From CAYRTD01 sp964426915 (GTDB lineage Bacteria > Bacteroidota > Bacteroidia > Bacteroidales > GCA-2748055), in assembly GCA_964426915.1 (NCBI GenBank), contig CAYRTD010000160.1:1-8818 (forward strand): a stretch of 8,818 bases of DNA, in the 5' to 3' direction. Each line of letters opens with the position of its first letter. The first letter of the stretch is position 1. The translations under genes and the position numbers were made by a program. Below are positions 1 to 7,082 of this stretch, piece after piece. The notes below the pieces were generated by a model. That model saw only the letters and a program-made list of their open reading frames with translations, was not told the DNA's origin and made no database searches.

Positions 1-48
1 TTTATCTGATAGTTATAGCGTTTTAGACCTTGTCCCGTGATAAACTCA
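1..48. other. Unresolved junction downstream of the truncated kinase
   Basis: The kinase reading frame (minus strand) hits TGA at 48-46. None of the three minus-strand frames beyond it encodes the expected N-box of a histidine kinase ATPase domain. On the plus strand a frame entering from the left edge ends with TGA at 38-40 (last residues LSDSYSVLDLVP) and could be the tail of an outside gene. The minus-strand sequence beginning TGAG at 48 could be the end of an inserted element, since many elements end TG...CA. No second end or target duplication is visible, so this is inference only. Confidence 0.35.
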
Positions 49-2052
49 CGCTAGTCTCAGAATATTTTCATCCGTTTGTACATGAATGGTTTTATCTAAT
101 CGGTTGATTAACTCAATTTTTTTCTCCTGGAGATCATTTTTAAATATTTCCGTGGTCTCCTGGAATTCTTTATATAGATTTATCTTTACGAGATCTACTG
201 TACTTCGCGTAAGCTGCGACTTTGTCCAGACAACAAGATTATTGGTCAGGTTCAGGGTTGCGCTAACCATGGACAAAAGCTCATTTTCAGCTTTTTTCCT
301 ATTATCATTTTCTAATTGTCCGTACGATATTAATTGAAGCAGGGTATATACAGAAGCCAACGGACTTTTAATATCATGTGATACAATGGATAATAACCTG
401 GTTTTAAAAACATCTTCTTCTTTCAGTTTGTCGTTTGCCTGCAGGATTTGTTCATTTTTCCTGTTCAACTCAATACTATACAATTCTTTTCTCCTATAAG
501 CTCTGTAAGAAAGAAAGGTGAAAATTATGCTTATTAGTCCCAGGATAATCAGGAGAAACTGAATTATTCTGTTGTTATGGATTATTAATTCATTCTTTTC
601 TATTTCAGCCTGTTTCAAGCCTGTTTCAAGTTTAAGTGCCTGATTTTCCTTTTCCTTCCTTTCTAGTTCGAGCCGGATTGCAAAGCTTTTGTTTTTATCC
701 TGGATAAGAGAATCATAATATACTTTCCTGAAATCCAATGCATTCTTTATGTGTTCATATGCTTTTTTCAAATTACCCCTTTCGAACTCTATTTCGGCAA
801 TTAACTCGGAGGGATCAAAAATTGTTTCGGGTATTTCAAGATCCATAGATATTTCAAGAGATTTCAGGCCATAATAATATGCACTGTCTCTCATGCCCTG
901 AATATCGTAAACCTGCGCAATTTTAAAAAATCCGGAAGCCATATTCATCCGGTCACCTGCCTTTTCTGATTGATTAAGTGCTTCTCTGTAAGTTACCAGT
1001 GCCGAATCATTCTGATTCCTGGCATGATATATATTACCCAGTTTTAAAAGCATAATACCTCTCAGGTATGGGGAGTTCTGGTCTTTAAGAGAAGAAAGGC
1101 ACTCCCTGATATATTGATATGCCAGTGAATCATTTCCTTCCTGCAGTTCTTTTGTGGAAAGATTGGAAAGACTGATCGTAAGCACGCTCAAATGATTCAA
1201 CTCTCTTGCAACACGAACTGCTTTCTCTGTAAAAATATTTGCAAGCGAATCGGCTCCAAGTTCTCTGTATAGATTACTCAGATTATTCAAAACCTGTGGA
1301 TATGAATCTTTTATCCCTTCTTCTTCAAGTATTCCAAGCGAGGTCTTATATGATTCAAGTGCATTAGCATGTTGTCCCTGGTTTTTCTGTACAATCCCAA
1401 GGCACTGTTTGAGCTTCGCTTCCTCAATTTTGTATTCATAAACCATTGCCAGGCTATCTCCAACGGAAAAGATGGAATCAGCAATATCATAGTCACCTGC
1501 TATAGCATAACTGATACCCATATTGGTAAGAGCAAATAAAAAATTCGTAGTATCATGGGCAAGCAAGGAAGACTCTGCAAGTTTATCCAGCATGACCCGG
1601 GTAGAATCGACCTTTCTTTTGGAATTGTATTTAAAGTACCCGGTCAGATTTTTATAGCGTTCTATATTTTGAAGATCTGTTTCCCGGAGTATAATATCCA
1701 GATTCCTGAGGGTTGAGTCGATAAAAGATTTATTCCCACTGTTGTATTCCTTTTTTAGCAGTTCAGAAAGTATTCGGATACTGAAATACTCTGCTTCTCC
1801 TTCCATTTCCTTAATGGATTGAGTTAAAGACTGGAGAACGGATCTTGATTCTTCAAAATCTGAATATAATAGATCTGAATATTTGTTATATAAATTTAGA
1901 ATTTCGGTTGTATCGACATCGAACCCGTGAGAATCATTGAAGACATAAGTATTGGAATGCAACAAAAAGGCATTGTTTAGAGGGAAAAGAAATAACAGGC
2001 ATATCATACAATGCCTACGTATGCCTACTAAGCAATATTCTTTATACGCCAT
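46..2052 (-). CDS. TPR sensor histidine kinase lacking its ATPase domain (truncated)
   Basis: This is a Bacteroidota-type two-component sensor. An N-terminal basic/hydrophobic signal segment (CMICLLFLFPLNNAFLL) precedes a periplasmic TPR solenoid (about residues 170-445, with repeats such as NNLSNLYRELGADSLA and LGNIYHARNQNDSALVTYREAL). A coiled coil (455-495), one membrane helix (about 498-518) and a HisKA dimerisation domain follow, with phosphoacceptor H in SIVSHDIKSPL (about residue 559). The protein then stops at VQTDENILRLA, which is the lead-in to the N-box, so the whole HATPase_c domain (N, G1, G2 boxes, about 110 residues) is missing. The TTG at 2058 is possible, but ATG at 2052 has GAGG directly before it; an internal ATG at MICLLF would also give a signal peptide. 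No response regulator is next to it. It probably cannot autophosphorylate, so I regard it as a 3'-truncated gene. The domain identity is sure; the cause of the truncation is not. Confidence 0.88.
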   Translation of the reverse strand: MAYKEYCLVGIRRHCMICLLFLFPLNNAFLLHSNTYVFNDSHGFDVDTTEILNLYNKYSDLLYSDFEESRSVLQSLTQSIKEMEGEAEYFSIRILSELLKKEYNSGNKSFIDSTLRNLDIILRETDLQNIERYKNLTGYFKYNSKRKVDSTRVMLDKLAESSLLAHDTTNFLFALTNMGISYAIAGDYDIADSIFSVGDSLAMVYEYKIEEAKLKQCLGIVQKNQGQHANALESYKTSLGILEEEGIKDSYPQVLNNLSNLYRELGADSLANIFTEKAVRVARELNHLSVLTISLSNLSTKELQEGNDSLAYQYIRECLSSLKDQNSPYLRGIMLLKLGNIYHARNQNDSALVTYREALNQSEKAGDRMNMASGFFKIAQVYDIQGMRDSAYYYGLKSLEISMDLEIPETIFDPSELIAEIEFERGNLKKAYEHIKNALDFRKVYYDSLIQDKNKSFAIRLELERKEKENQALKLETGLKQAEIEKNELIIHNNRIIQFLLIILGLISIIFTFLSYRAYRRKELYSIELNRKNEQILQANDKLKEEDVFKTRLLSIVSHDIKSPLASVYTLLQLISYGQLENDNRKKAENELLSMVSATLNLTNNLVVWTKSQLTRSTVDLVKINLYKEFQETTEIFKNDLQEKKIELINRLDKTIHVQTDENILRLA

Positions 2053-2455
2053 CCTCAATCAATAAAACTCAGAAAAATCCTTTTTAACACCTGCAATGTA
2101 TTAAAACTGACTGAGAAAAACTATTAAGATTCGATAAATATTGTTCGTTCGCCATAATCTGGAATCATTGAAGTTTACTTTTAGAGTTTGTAAAACAACC
2201 TTCCGGTAAGTATTCCGCCAAACACAAAGACCATTTAGTAACTTACTATTTGGTTTATTATCATTTTGGAGTAAATAAGGAAAAAATAGAATATGGAAAT
2301 TTAATAAAGCTGAGTTGGAAAGCCACATTTTTTTATATCTTTCCAATCACGCATAAAGTGATGCTTTTTGGATAATAATACGGGGATAACAGCATGTAGG
2401 GAGATATCAATATTTTTTTTGTTAGCAGCCTTAATCAGAAAAACATATAATTATT
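2053..2455. other. Divergent intergenic region, no gene seen
   Basis: About 400 AT-rich bases separate the minus-strand kinase from the plus-strand AraC-type regulator, so both promoters should lie here. I found no exact TTTG / TAnnTTTG pair in either direction. An 81-codon minus-strand frame (2101-2346) has no recognisable domain and no convincing start context, and is treated as chance. The only structured element is the dyad at 2231-2253. Confidence 0.5.
2231..2253. promoter_or_regulatory. Dyad-symmetric site, possible operator
   Basis: The inner arms TAGTAA (2236-2241) and TTACTA (2243-2248) flank a single C. After two mismatched positions on each side, the outer arms CCA (2231-2233) and TGG (2251-2253) also pair. 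Nine of eleven symmetric positions match. It lies between two divergent regulatory genes, about 180 bases from one start and 200 from the other. It could bind a dimeric regulator. AraC-type proteins usually prefer direct repeats, so linking it to the neighbouring regulator is a guess. Confidence 0.25.
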
Positions 2456-3601
2456 ATGGAGGTTATTTTTATTAGTGGTATTTTTTTATCTTTTTTTATT
2501 GTTGTTTTACTCCTTACAAAAAAACCAAAAGCTTTAACTGATAAAATTTTAGCAGTTTGGATCGCCATTATTGGGATCCATCTCCTGGGATTTTATTTTA
2601 ATCAACTGGGGTATTGGAAAACATACCCCCATTTAGTAGGTACTACTGCTCCTTTGCCATTACTTCACGGACCAATGCTGTTTTTATACACACTCTATTC
2701 ATTGCGTTACGATCGAAAAATGAGACTTGTTGACTATTTGCATTTTACTCCTGCCCTGGCAGCATTTCTATATATGTCGAATTTCTTTTTCTTTTACACT
2801 GCAGAAGAAAAAAGAATGTTGGACAATGGAGATATTAAAGATTACATGCTATTCTCAATAATATTACTGGTAGCCATTTTAATTTCAGGCATTACTTATG
2901 CCATTCTTTCCTATAGACTTACCATAAAACACAAGCAAAAAATAGAAAACAATTTTTCTTACCGGGAAGGGATCAATATCAAGTGGTTACGCAATTGTAT
3001 ATTGAGTATCGGATTGGTTTTTTTATCGGCAACAGTTATTGTTTTGATTCGGGATGCTTTTGGTTTTCAATTTTCTTTTAATGCCGATTACATTATCTAT
3101 ACCATACTTATCGGTTTAGTTTTCTATATCGGGTATTTTGGCATTAAGCAGGAAAACATTTTTACAAGCAAAGAGCATATGGAAAACATAGGGACCGATG
3201 AGAGGGGAAAATCTGAAAAATATAAAAATTCAGGTATGAAAAGTGATCTTGTTGCGGAGTTATATGGGAAACTACTTAAGGTCATGGAAGAAGAAAAGCC
3301 TTATCTGGACCCTAAACTTAGCCTGTCAGGATTGGCTCAAATTCTTGAGATTTCACCAAATCGGCTTTCGCAAATAATTAACCAGGAAGCAAGTGTTAAT
3401 TTTCATGATTTTGTTAATAACTATCGTGTAGAAGAATTTATAGCTAGAACACATAAAAATAAAAATTTCAGCCTGCTTGCTTTGGCTCTGGACTCTGGTT
3501 TCAATTCTAAATCGTCTTTTAATTATATATTCAAACGGCAAAAAGGATTATCTCCCTCAAAATACTTGTCTGATGATATCTCAGAAGACAGGGAACAATA
3601 A
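2456..3601 (+). CDS. Membrane-anchored AraC-family transcriptional regulator
   Basis: The 381-residue protein has about seven hydrophobic helices in its N-terminal half (roughly 2-20, 30-50, 66-84, 96-114, 131-152, 178-198, 211-230). A charged linker leads to a C-terminal AraC DNA-binding domain (about 282-370). The first helix-turn-helix is seen in LSLSGLAQILEISPNRLSQIIN. The second carries the family signature ALDSGFNSKSSFNYIFKRQKGLSPSKY. The layout, a 7-TM sensor or anchor fused to AraC, is common in Bacteroidota. The stimulus is unknown and would have to be sensed in or at the inner membrane. It precedes the protease/DUF6544 cluster on the same strand, separated by a 177-base gap with a promoter-like site, so it may control that cluster. 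The start ATG is the first in frame and yields a membrane helix at once. No internal damage is seen. Confidence 0.9.
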   Translation: MEVIFISGIFLSFFIVVLLLTKKPKALTDKILAVWIAIIGIHLLGFYFNQLGYWKTYPHLVGTTAPLPLLHGPMLFLYTLYSLRYDRKMRLVDYLHFTPALAAFLYMSNFFFFYTAEEKRMLDNGDIKDYMLFSIILLVAILISGITYAILSYRLTIKHKQKIENNFSYREGINIKWLRNCILSIGLVFLSATVIVLIRDAFGFQFSFNADYIIYTILIGLVFYIGYFGIKQENIFTSKEHMENIGTDERGKSEKYKNSGMKSDLVAELYGKLLKVMEEEKPYLDPKLSLSGLAQILEISPNRLSQIINQEASVNFHDFVNNYRVEEFIARTHKNKNFSLLALALDSGFNSKSSFNYIFKRQKGLSPSKYLSDDISEDREQ

Positions 3602-3708
3602 TTTTTCATCCACTTTTTTCAAATAGGACATAAATATTTAATTTATTATTAATCTGATTGTTAAGTGTGCAATATTATAGGTTTAGACTCCTTCTTTGTC
3701 CAATCCTG

Positions 3709-3716
3709 TAAGTTTG
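3709..3716 (+). promoter_or_regulatory. Candidate -7 element TAAGTTTG upstream of the CPBP protease gene
   Basis: The octamer matches the Bacteroidota -7 consensus TAnnTTTG exactly. Transcription would begin near 3723, about 55 bases before the ATG at 3779. The -33 side is weak: TTTA at 3682-3685 lies 23 bases upstream and TTTG at 3695-3698 is too close. A start here would exclude the GTG at 3665 as the translation start. Confidence 0.4.
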
Positions 3717-3778
3717 GGCGCTTGCCTTTGATATTTGAATTTAATTTGCTCAAAATAACTCAACAAAAATTTATCAAC

Positions 3779-4621
3779 ATGAGTCAGTCAGAGCAAAATA
3801 ATCCAATCATTAAAAGGTACAAACGACCTTTTACATTTTATTTTTTAAGTACAGCTATTCCCTGGGGCTTATGGTTTCTTAGCGGATACCTAAGCCATCT
3901 TGAACCTTTTACTAAAGAACTTGAATGGGCTACCGGAATTACAAGTATTATAGGCCTGATTGCGCCATTTTTGGTCGCGTTATATTTTATGTTACCTGAA
4001 AAAGAGCTGCGAGCCGATTTTTTAGGTCGTTTTTTCAATTTCAAAGATATAAAGCCCGAATACATTCTTATTACCTTTTTTCTGATGTTATTAAGTATCT
4101 TGATGGCTCAGGCTATATCCCTGTTTTTTGGTTATTCGGCAGAGCAGTTTGCTTTTAGAGGTTCATTTACATTTACATCCTCTTTGTTTCCCGTTTGGTT
4201 TTTATTATTGGCAGCACCGATTTTTGAAGAGCTCGCCTGGCACTCTTACGGAACCGATAGCCTTGTATCCCGTTTTAACCTGTTGAAAACTTCCCTGATG
4301 TTTGCTCTATACTGGGCATTCTGGCACCTGCCATTATCCACCATTAAAGGGTATTATCACAGCAATCTGGTAGAATCGGGCTGGCTATATTCGCTTAATT
4401 TTATTGTTAGCATGATACCTTTTGTTCTTATTATGAACTGGATTTACTACAAAACAAACAGAAATATTCTTCTGCCCATAGTATTTCATATTACTGCCGT
4501 ATTTTTCAATGAAATCTTTGCAACTCACCCGATGAGTAAGGTCATCCAGACCGGTCTATTGTTAATTGTTTCCGGCTGTCTGCTAATAAATGACAAAGAA
4601 CTTTTTTTAAAGAGAATATAA
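3779..4621 (+). CDS. CPBP-family intramembrane glutamic endopeptidase
   Basis: This is a 280-residue polytopic protein with about eight hydrophobic segments. It carries the CPBP (Abi/CAAX-type) motifs: E150-E151 in IFEELAWHSYG, FxxxH in FALYWAFWHLP (H183), and the last motif H237 with N244 in PIVFHITAVFFNE. The Glu pair and two His residues are the expected catalytic set in the inner membrane. The Arg commonly found in motif one (EExxxR) is His here (H155). The frame is open back to a GTG at 3665, but those 38 extra residues do not look like family sequence and the candidate promoter lies inside them, so ATG 3779 (MSQSEQNN) is chosen. The family includes prenyl-protein proteases and peptide-immunity proteins. 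No bacteriocin or prenylated substrate is visible nearby, so the target is unknown. Confidence 0.88.
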   Translation: MSQSEQNNPIIKRYKRPFTFYFLSTAIPWGLWFLSGYLSHLEPFTKELEWATGITSIIGLIAPFLVALYFMLPEKELRADFLGRFFNFKDIKPEYILITFFLMLLSILMAQAISLFFGYSAEQFAFRGSFTFTSSLFPVWFLLLAAPIFEELAWHSYGTDSLVSRFNLLKTSLMFALYWAFWHLPLSTIKGYYHSNLVESGWLYSLNFIVSMIPFVLIMNWIYYKTNRNILLPIVFHITAVFFNEIFATHPMSKVIQTGLLLIVSGCLLINDKELFLKRI

Positions 4622-4660
4622 ATTTGACAATCTAATTTAATGATAATTAAAAAATATCCC

Positions 4661-4864
4661 ATGAATCGACTATTGAAAATAAAACCCGGACTTTTTGCAT
4701 TATTTTTTCTTATTGTTTCATGCGAAAAGAGTGAAATGAACGAAATAGAGTTTTTACTGAATGAGTCTGATACTGAATTATATACTATTAGTGAAGCCCA
4801 TATTGAGCATTTACCGCAATCCCTGCAGAAATACCTGAATGCAGCGATGCCAAATTCGGTATGA
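4661..4864 (+). pseudogene. Truncated DUF6544-like lipoprotein (5' fragment)
   Basis: The 67-residue product begins with a lipoprotein signal peptide (MNRLLKIKPGLFALFFLIVSC, predicted lipidated Cys 21). It ends in HIEHLPQSLQKYLNAAMPNSV. The LPxxLQKYLxxxxP stretch resembles the opening motif of DUF6544 domains (LPxPVxxYL), and the following gene has its own copy (ELPAPVYKWM). Everything after that motif is absent: the frame stops at TGA 4862-4864, overlapping the next start as ATGA. I read it as the 5' remnant of a tandem paralogue whose body was deleted. A real small lipoprotein translationally coupled to the next gene is the alternative. An in-frame ATG at 4640 would add seven residues; both starts keep the signal peptide. 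Confidence 0.55.
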
Positions 4865-5688
4865 TTCCCAATATGATAATTTTGGTAGTAGTTATGATTT
4901 CGTTTTCATCATTAAGCATGAATAAAATGATTACCCGTGAAACGCAGAAAATCCTTTCCGGGATAGACAGTTCTGCATCAAAAATTATTAACGATAGTGA
5001 TGTGAAAGAACTTCCGGCCCCGGTATATAAATGGATGCAAAATACAGGAATAATAGAAAAACCTGTAATTAATACAGCATATGTAAAGCAAAAGGCATTG
5101 ATGAAAATGAAAGTTGGAGATAGGGCATGGAAAATGGCAGAGGCAGAACAGTACACATCCATGAATGTGCCGGCCTTTATTTGGACGGTAAAAATGGATA
5201 TGATGCCTCTTGTAAAAATCAGGGGCAGAGATAAGTTTGTCGAAGGCAAAGGTGAAATGCTTATAAAACTAAATTCCCTTATCAATGTGGTTAAAGAAAA
5301 AGGAGAAAGAATGGATGAAGGTACTTTACAACGTTTTTTAGGTGAAATTGTCTGGTATCCTTCTATGGCTCTTAGCCCTTTCATTACCTGGGACCCCATT
5401 GATGAATTATCTGCAAAAGCCACTATGAACTATAAAGGCACTTCCGGTAGTGGTACATTTCATTTTAACGAAGACGGTGATTTTATAAAATTTGTTGCTC
5501 ATCGTTTTATGGGCAATGAAGAGGATGCTATTCGTTATCCATGGGAATTAACTGTTAATGATTATGCTGTTTTTGAGGGTATAAAAGTCCCTTCAAAAAT
5601 GAAAGCTACCTGGAAACTCGACGAGGAAGACTGGACGTGGCTGGATTTGGAAGTTACTGAAATCAAATACAATACAAAACAATTATAA
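4861..5688 (+). CDS. DUF6544-family protein, membrane-anchored
   Basis: The 275-residue protein has one N-terminal hydrophobic helix (about 4-20) and then a soluble domain that fits DUF6544. Landmarks are ELPAPVYKWMQ (50-60), a WKMAEAEQYTSMNVPAFIWTVKM-like strand region (90-112), GRDKFVEGKGEMLIKL (122-137), LQRFLGEIVWYPSMAL (156-171), WDPIDELSAKATM (177-189), FHFNEDGDF (200-208), YPWELTVNDY (226-235), IKVPSKMKATW (241-251) and a closing EVTEI. No enzymatic residues are known for this family, so no reaction is proposed. The topology suggests a periplasmic or inner-membrane-anchored domain. It overlaps the upstream fragment by ATGA, implying translational coupling, and ends two bases before the next gene. 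The family call rests on recalled motif order. Confidence 0.75.
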   Translation: MIPNMIILVVVMISFSSLSMNKMITRETQKILSGIDSSASKIINDSDVKELPAPVYKWMQNTGIIEKPVINTAYVKQKALMKMKVGDRAWKMAEAEQYTSMNVPAFIWTVKMDMMPLVKIRGRDKFVEGKGEMLIKLNSLINVVKEKGERMDEGTLQRFLGEIVWYPSMALSPFITWDPIDELSAKATMNYKGTSGSGTFHFNEDGDFIKFVAHRFMGNEEDAIRYPWELTVNDYAVFEGIKVPSKMKATWKLDEEDWTWLDLEVTEIKYNTKQL

Positions 5689-5690
5689 CG

Positions 5691-6092
5691 ATGAATTACT
5701 TTAAAATTTTAGGAATTATTTTTGGTTTGATGGCCATGTTAAAACCATTTTACATGCACCTGATACCATGGGATGAAAACAAATTTATCGCAAAAGCATA
5801 TTCTAAAAAACGACCAAAATGGATTGTTCCGGTTGCAATTGCAGGACTTCTTTTGGTTGCTTTTACATGGTACAAGGAGCTGACGAGCGATGTATCATAC
5901 TCTATGATCATTACCGTCATTTTTTCACTTACAGCTATTAAAGCACTGCTGTTCATATTTGATTATGCAAAATTTCAGAAATGGGTGGCCGGAATGCTGG
6001 CTGAAAAGAAGGGTAAAAAGATTGTAATGGTGGATATTATTGCTGGAATATTTGGAGCAATGGTCGTTATAGCATCAATACTTATGTACTAA
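5691..6092 (+). CDS. Small four-helix membrane protein, unknown function
   Basis: I do not recognise a named family. The 133-residue product has four hydrophobic segments (about 3-21, 44-61, 70-90 and 109-131). The polar stretch MHLIPWDENKFIAKAYSKKRPK sits between the first two, and a basic loop KFQKWVAGMLAEKKGKK between the last two. The short WDEN/AYSKKRP loop is the most distinctive part. It starts two bases after the DUF6544 gene stop (TAACGATG) and ends 13 bases before the next gene, so it is almost certainly co-transcribed and possibly works with its DUF6544 neighbour. ATG 5691 is the only start that preserves the first helix. No damage is seen. Confidence 0.75.
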   Translation: MNYFKILGIIFGLMAMLKPFYMHLIPWDENKFIAKAYSKKRPKWIVPVAIAGLLLVAFTWYKELTSDVSYSMIITVIFSLTAIKALLFIFDYAKFQKWVAGMLAEKKGKKIVMVDIIAGIFGAMVVIASILMY

Positions 6093-6105
6093 CCACCTAT
6101 ATATA

Positions 6106-7080
6106 ATGAAAATAGTAACAAAAAGGATTTTGATATTTGGTGCCGGGGTTATCGGTTCAATATTCGGAGGGCGGTTGGCTCTTGGGGGTCACAATGTAAC
6201 ATTTCTGGCTCGAAACAAGCAATTTGTTCGATTCCTAACAATTCTGGGGTTTCTATTGTGCTTTTCATGTCAGAAAGATGACACTATTGTTCAAAGTCTT
6301 TTTGACCTTTCCGGAGCGCCACTAATTTACGACGACAGCAATGCAAGTCGTCACTTGAAAGTTGTAGCTGTAAGCATGAAATGCTCAAAAGATAAAAGAG
6401 AAAACCTGAAAAGAATTTGCAGTAAAGCAATAGATGCAAAAAACAGGCATCCCGGGACAGAACTTATCCTATTTAATGAATCTGTACTGGGATGGTATAT
6501 TGACGATGAGAACCCGGAACCATACCAGCGATCCATTGCTGAATCAATACCCGGGCCAGCGACAGAAAGTATTTCTAAAATCGCTAAAATGCTTGGATGC
6601 CATATTGGATTTGGCTTAACGGAAAATAACAATAACAAGCTTTTTAACTCTTTTGTCCTGATTGATTCCGATGGTAAAATTGCAGCAACTCACAGAAAGG
6701 TGAACCTGGCTCCGGAGGATATTATAGGAGGAATATCTGTGGCAGCTGAGCATGATTCCAGTGTAACGGTGGTTCAGATTAACGAAATCAAAGTTGGCAT
6801 GATTATCTGCGCAGACGCTAATGGGGTATGGCTTACCCGGGAACTTACAGACAGAAGTGTTGAGGTAATTCTGCATCCCATGGCATCTGAAGTGCCTATG
6901 TTTAAGATTGATGCAGGAAGTCGACAATTCAATGCCTGGGAGGTTTTTGCAAATCGCTATGGTGAAGAACTGGGAAGGCAGTATAGCGGCACCACATTTA
7001 TTGCAGATCCTTCAGGCAGCATACGCATTGGTGATAGCGGGAAAGAAGGATTCTATTTTTATAACATTGGAGTGAATTAA
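6106..7080 (+). CDS. Chimeric ORF: ketopantoate-reductase N-terminus fused to nitrilase-family lipoprotein
   Basis: Residues 1-39 match the start of a PanE/ApbA ketopantoate reductase: a beta strand, the Rossmann GAGVIG (12-17), then GGRLALGGHNVTFLARNK. The family normally continues for about 260 more residues, but none are present. Instead FVRFLTILGFLLCFSCQKDD (40-59) is a lipoprotein signal peptide with lipidation Cys 55. A complete carbon-nitrogen hydrolase (nitrilase) domain follows at about 85-323, with the catalytic triad Glu 125 (LFNESVLGW), Lys 198 (THRKVNL) and Cys 235 (GMIICADANG). No ATG lies in frame between the reductase start and Met 91, so the hydrolase appears to have lost its own start and to borrow the reductase's. 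A deletion fusion is the simplest reading. The substrate (an amide or nitrile) is unknown. The reductase part cannot function. Whether the internal signal still exports the hydrolase is uncertain. Confidence 0.85.
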   Translation: MKIVTKRILIFGAGVIGSIFGGRLALGGHNVTFLARNKQFVRFLTILGFLLCFSCQKDDTIVQSLFDLSGAPLIYDDSNASRHLKVVAVSMKCSKDKRENLKRICSKAIDAKNRHPGTELILFNESVLGWYIDDENPEPYQRSIAESIPGPATESISKIAKMLGCHIGFGLTENNNNKLFNSFVLIDSDGKIAATHRKVNLAPEDIIGGISVAAEHDSSVTVVQINEIKVGMIICADANGVWLTRELTDRSVEVILHPMASEVPMFKIDAGSRQFNAWEVFANRYGEELGRQYSGTTFIADPSGSIRIGDSGKEGFYFYNIGVN

Positions 7081-7082
7081 CC

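Noticed and set aside
86..337. 83-codon plus-strand frame opposite the kinase
   Set aside because: It lies antisense to the HisKA region, which is plainly coding; no domain is seen.
2101..2346. 81-codon minus-strand frame in the divergent spacer
   Set aside because: No recognisable domain, no signal peptide, no support from spacing; composition looks like random AT-rich sequence.
3665..3778. GTG-initiated 38-residue extension of the CPBP protease
   Set aside because: The extension is not family-like and overlaps a candidate -7 promoter element; ATG 3779 gives a normal N-terminus.
4788..5423. 211-codon minus-strand frame opposite the DUF6544 gene
   Set aside because: The plus strand encodes a protein with recognisable family motifs and tight operon spacing. 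The antisense frame has no domain pattern and is a shadow.
6351..6927. Several frames overlapping the nitrilase domain on both strands
   Set aside because: All are overlaid by the clear nitrilase frame with its catalytic triad; none has its own motif.
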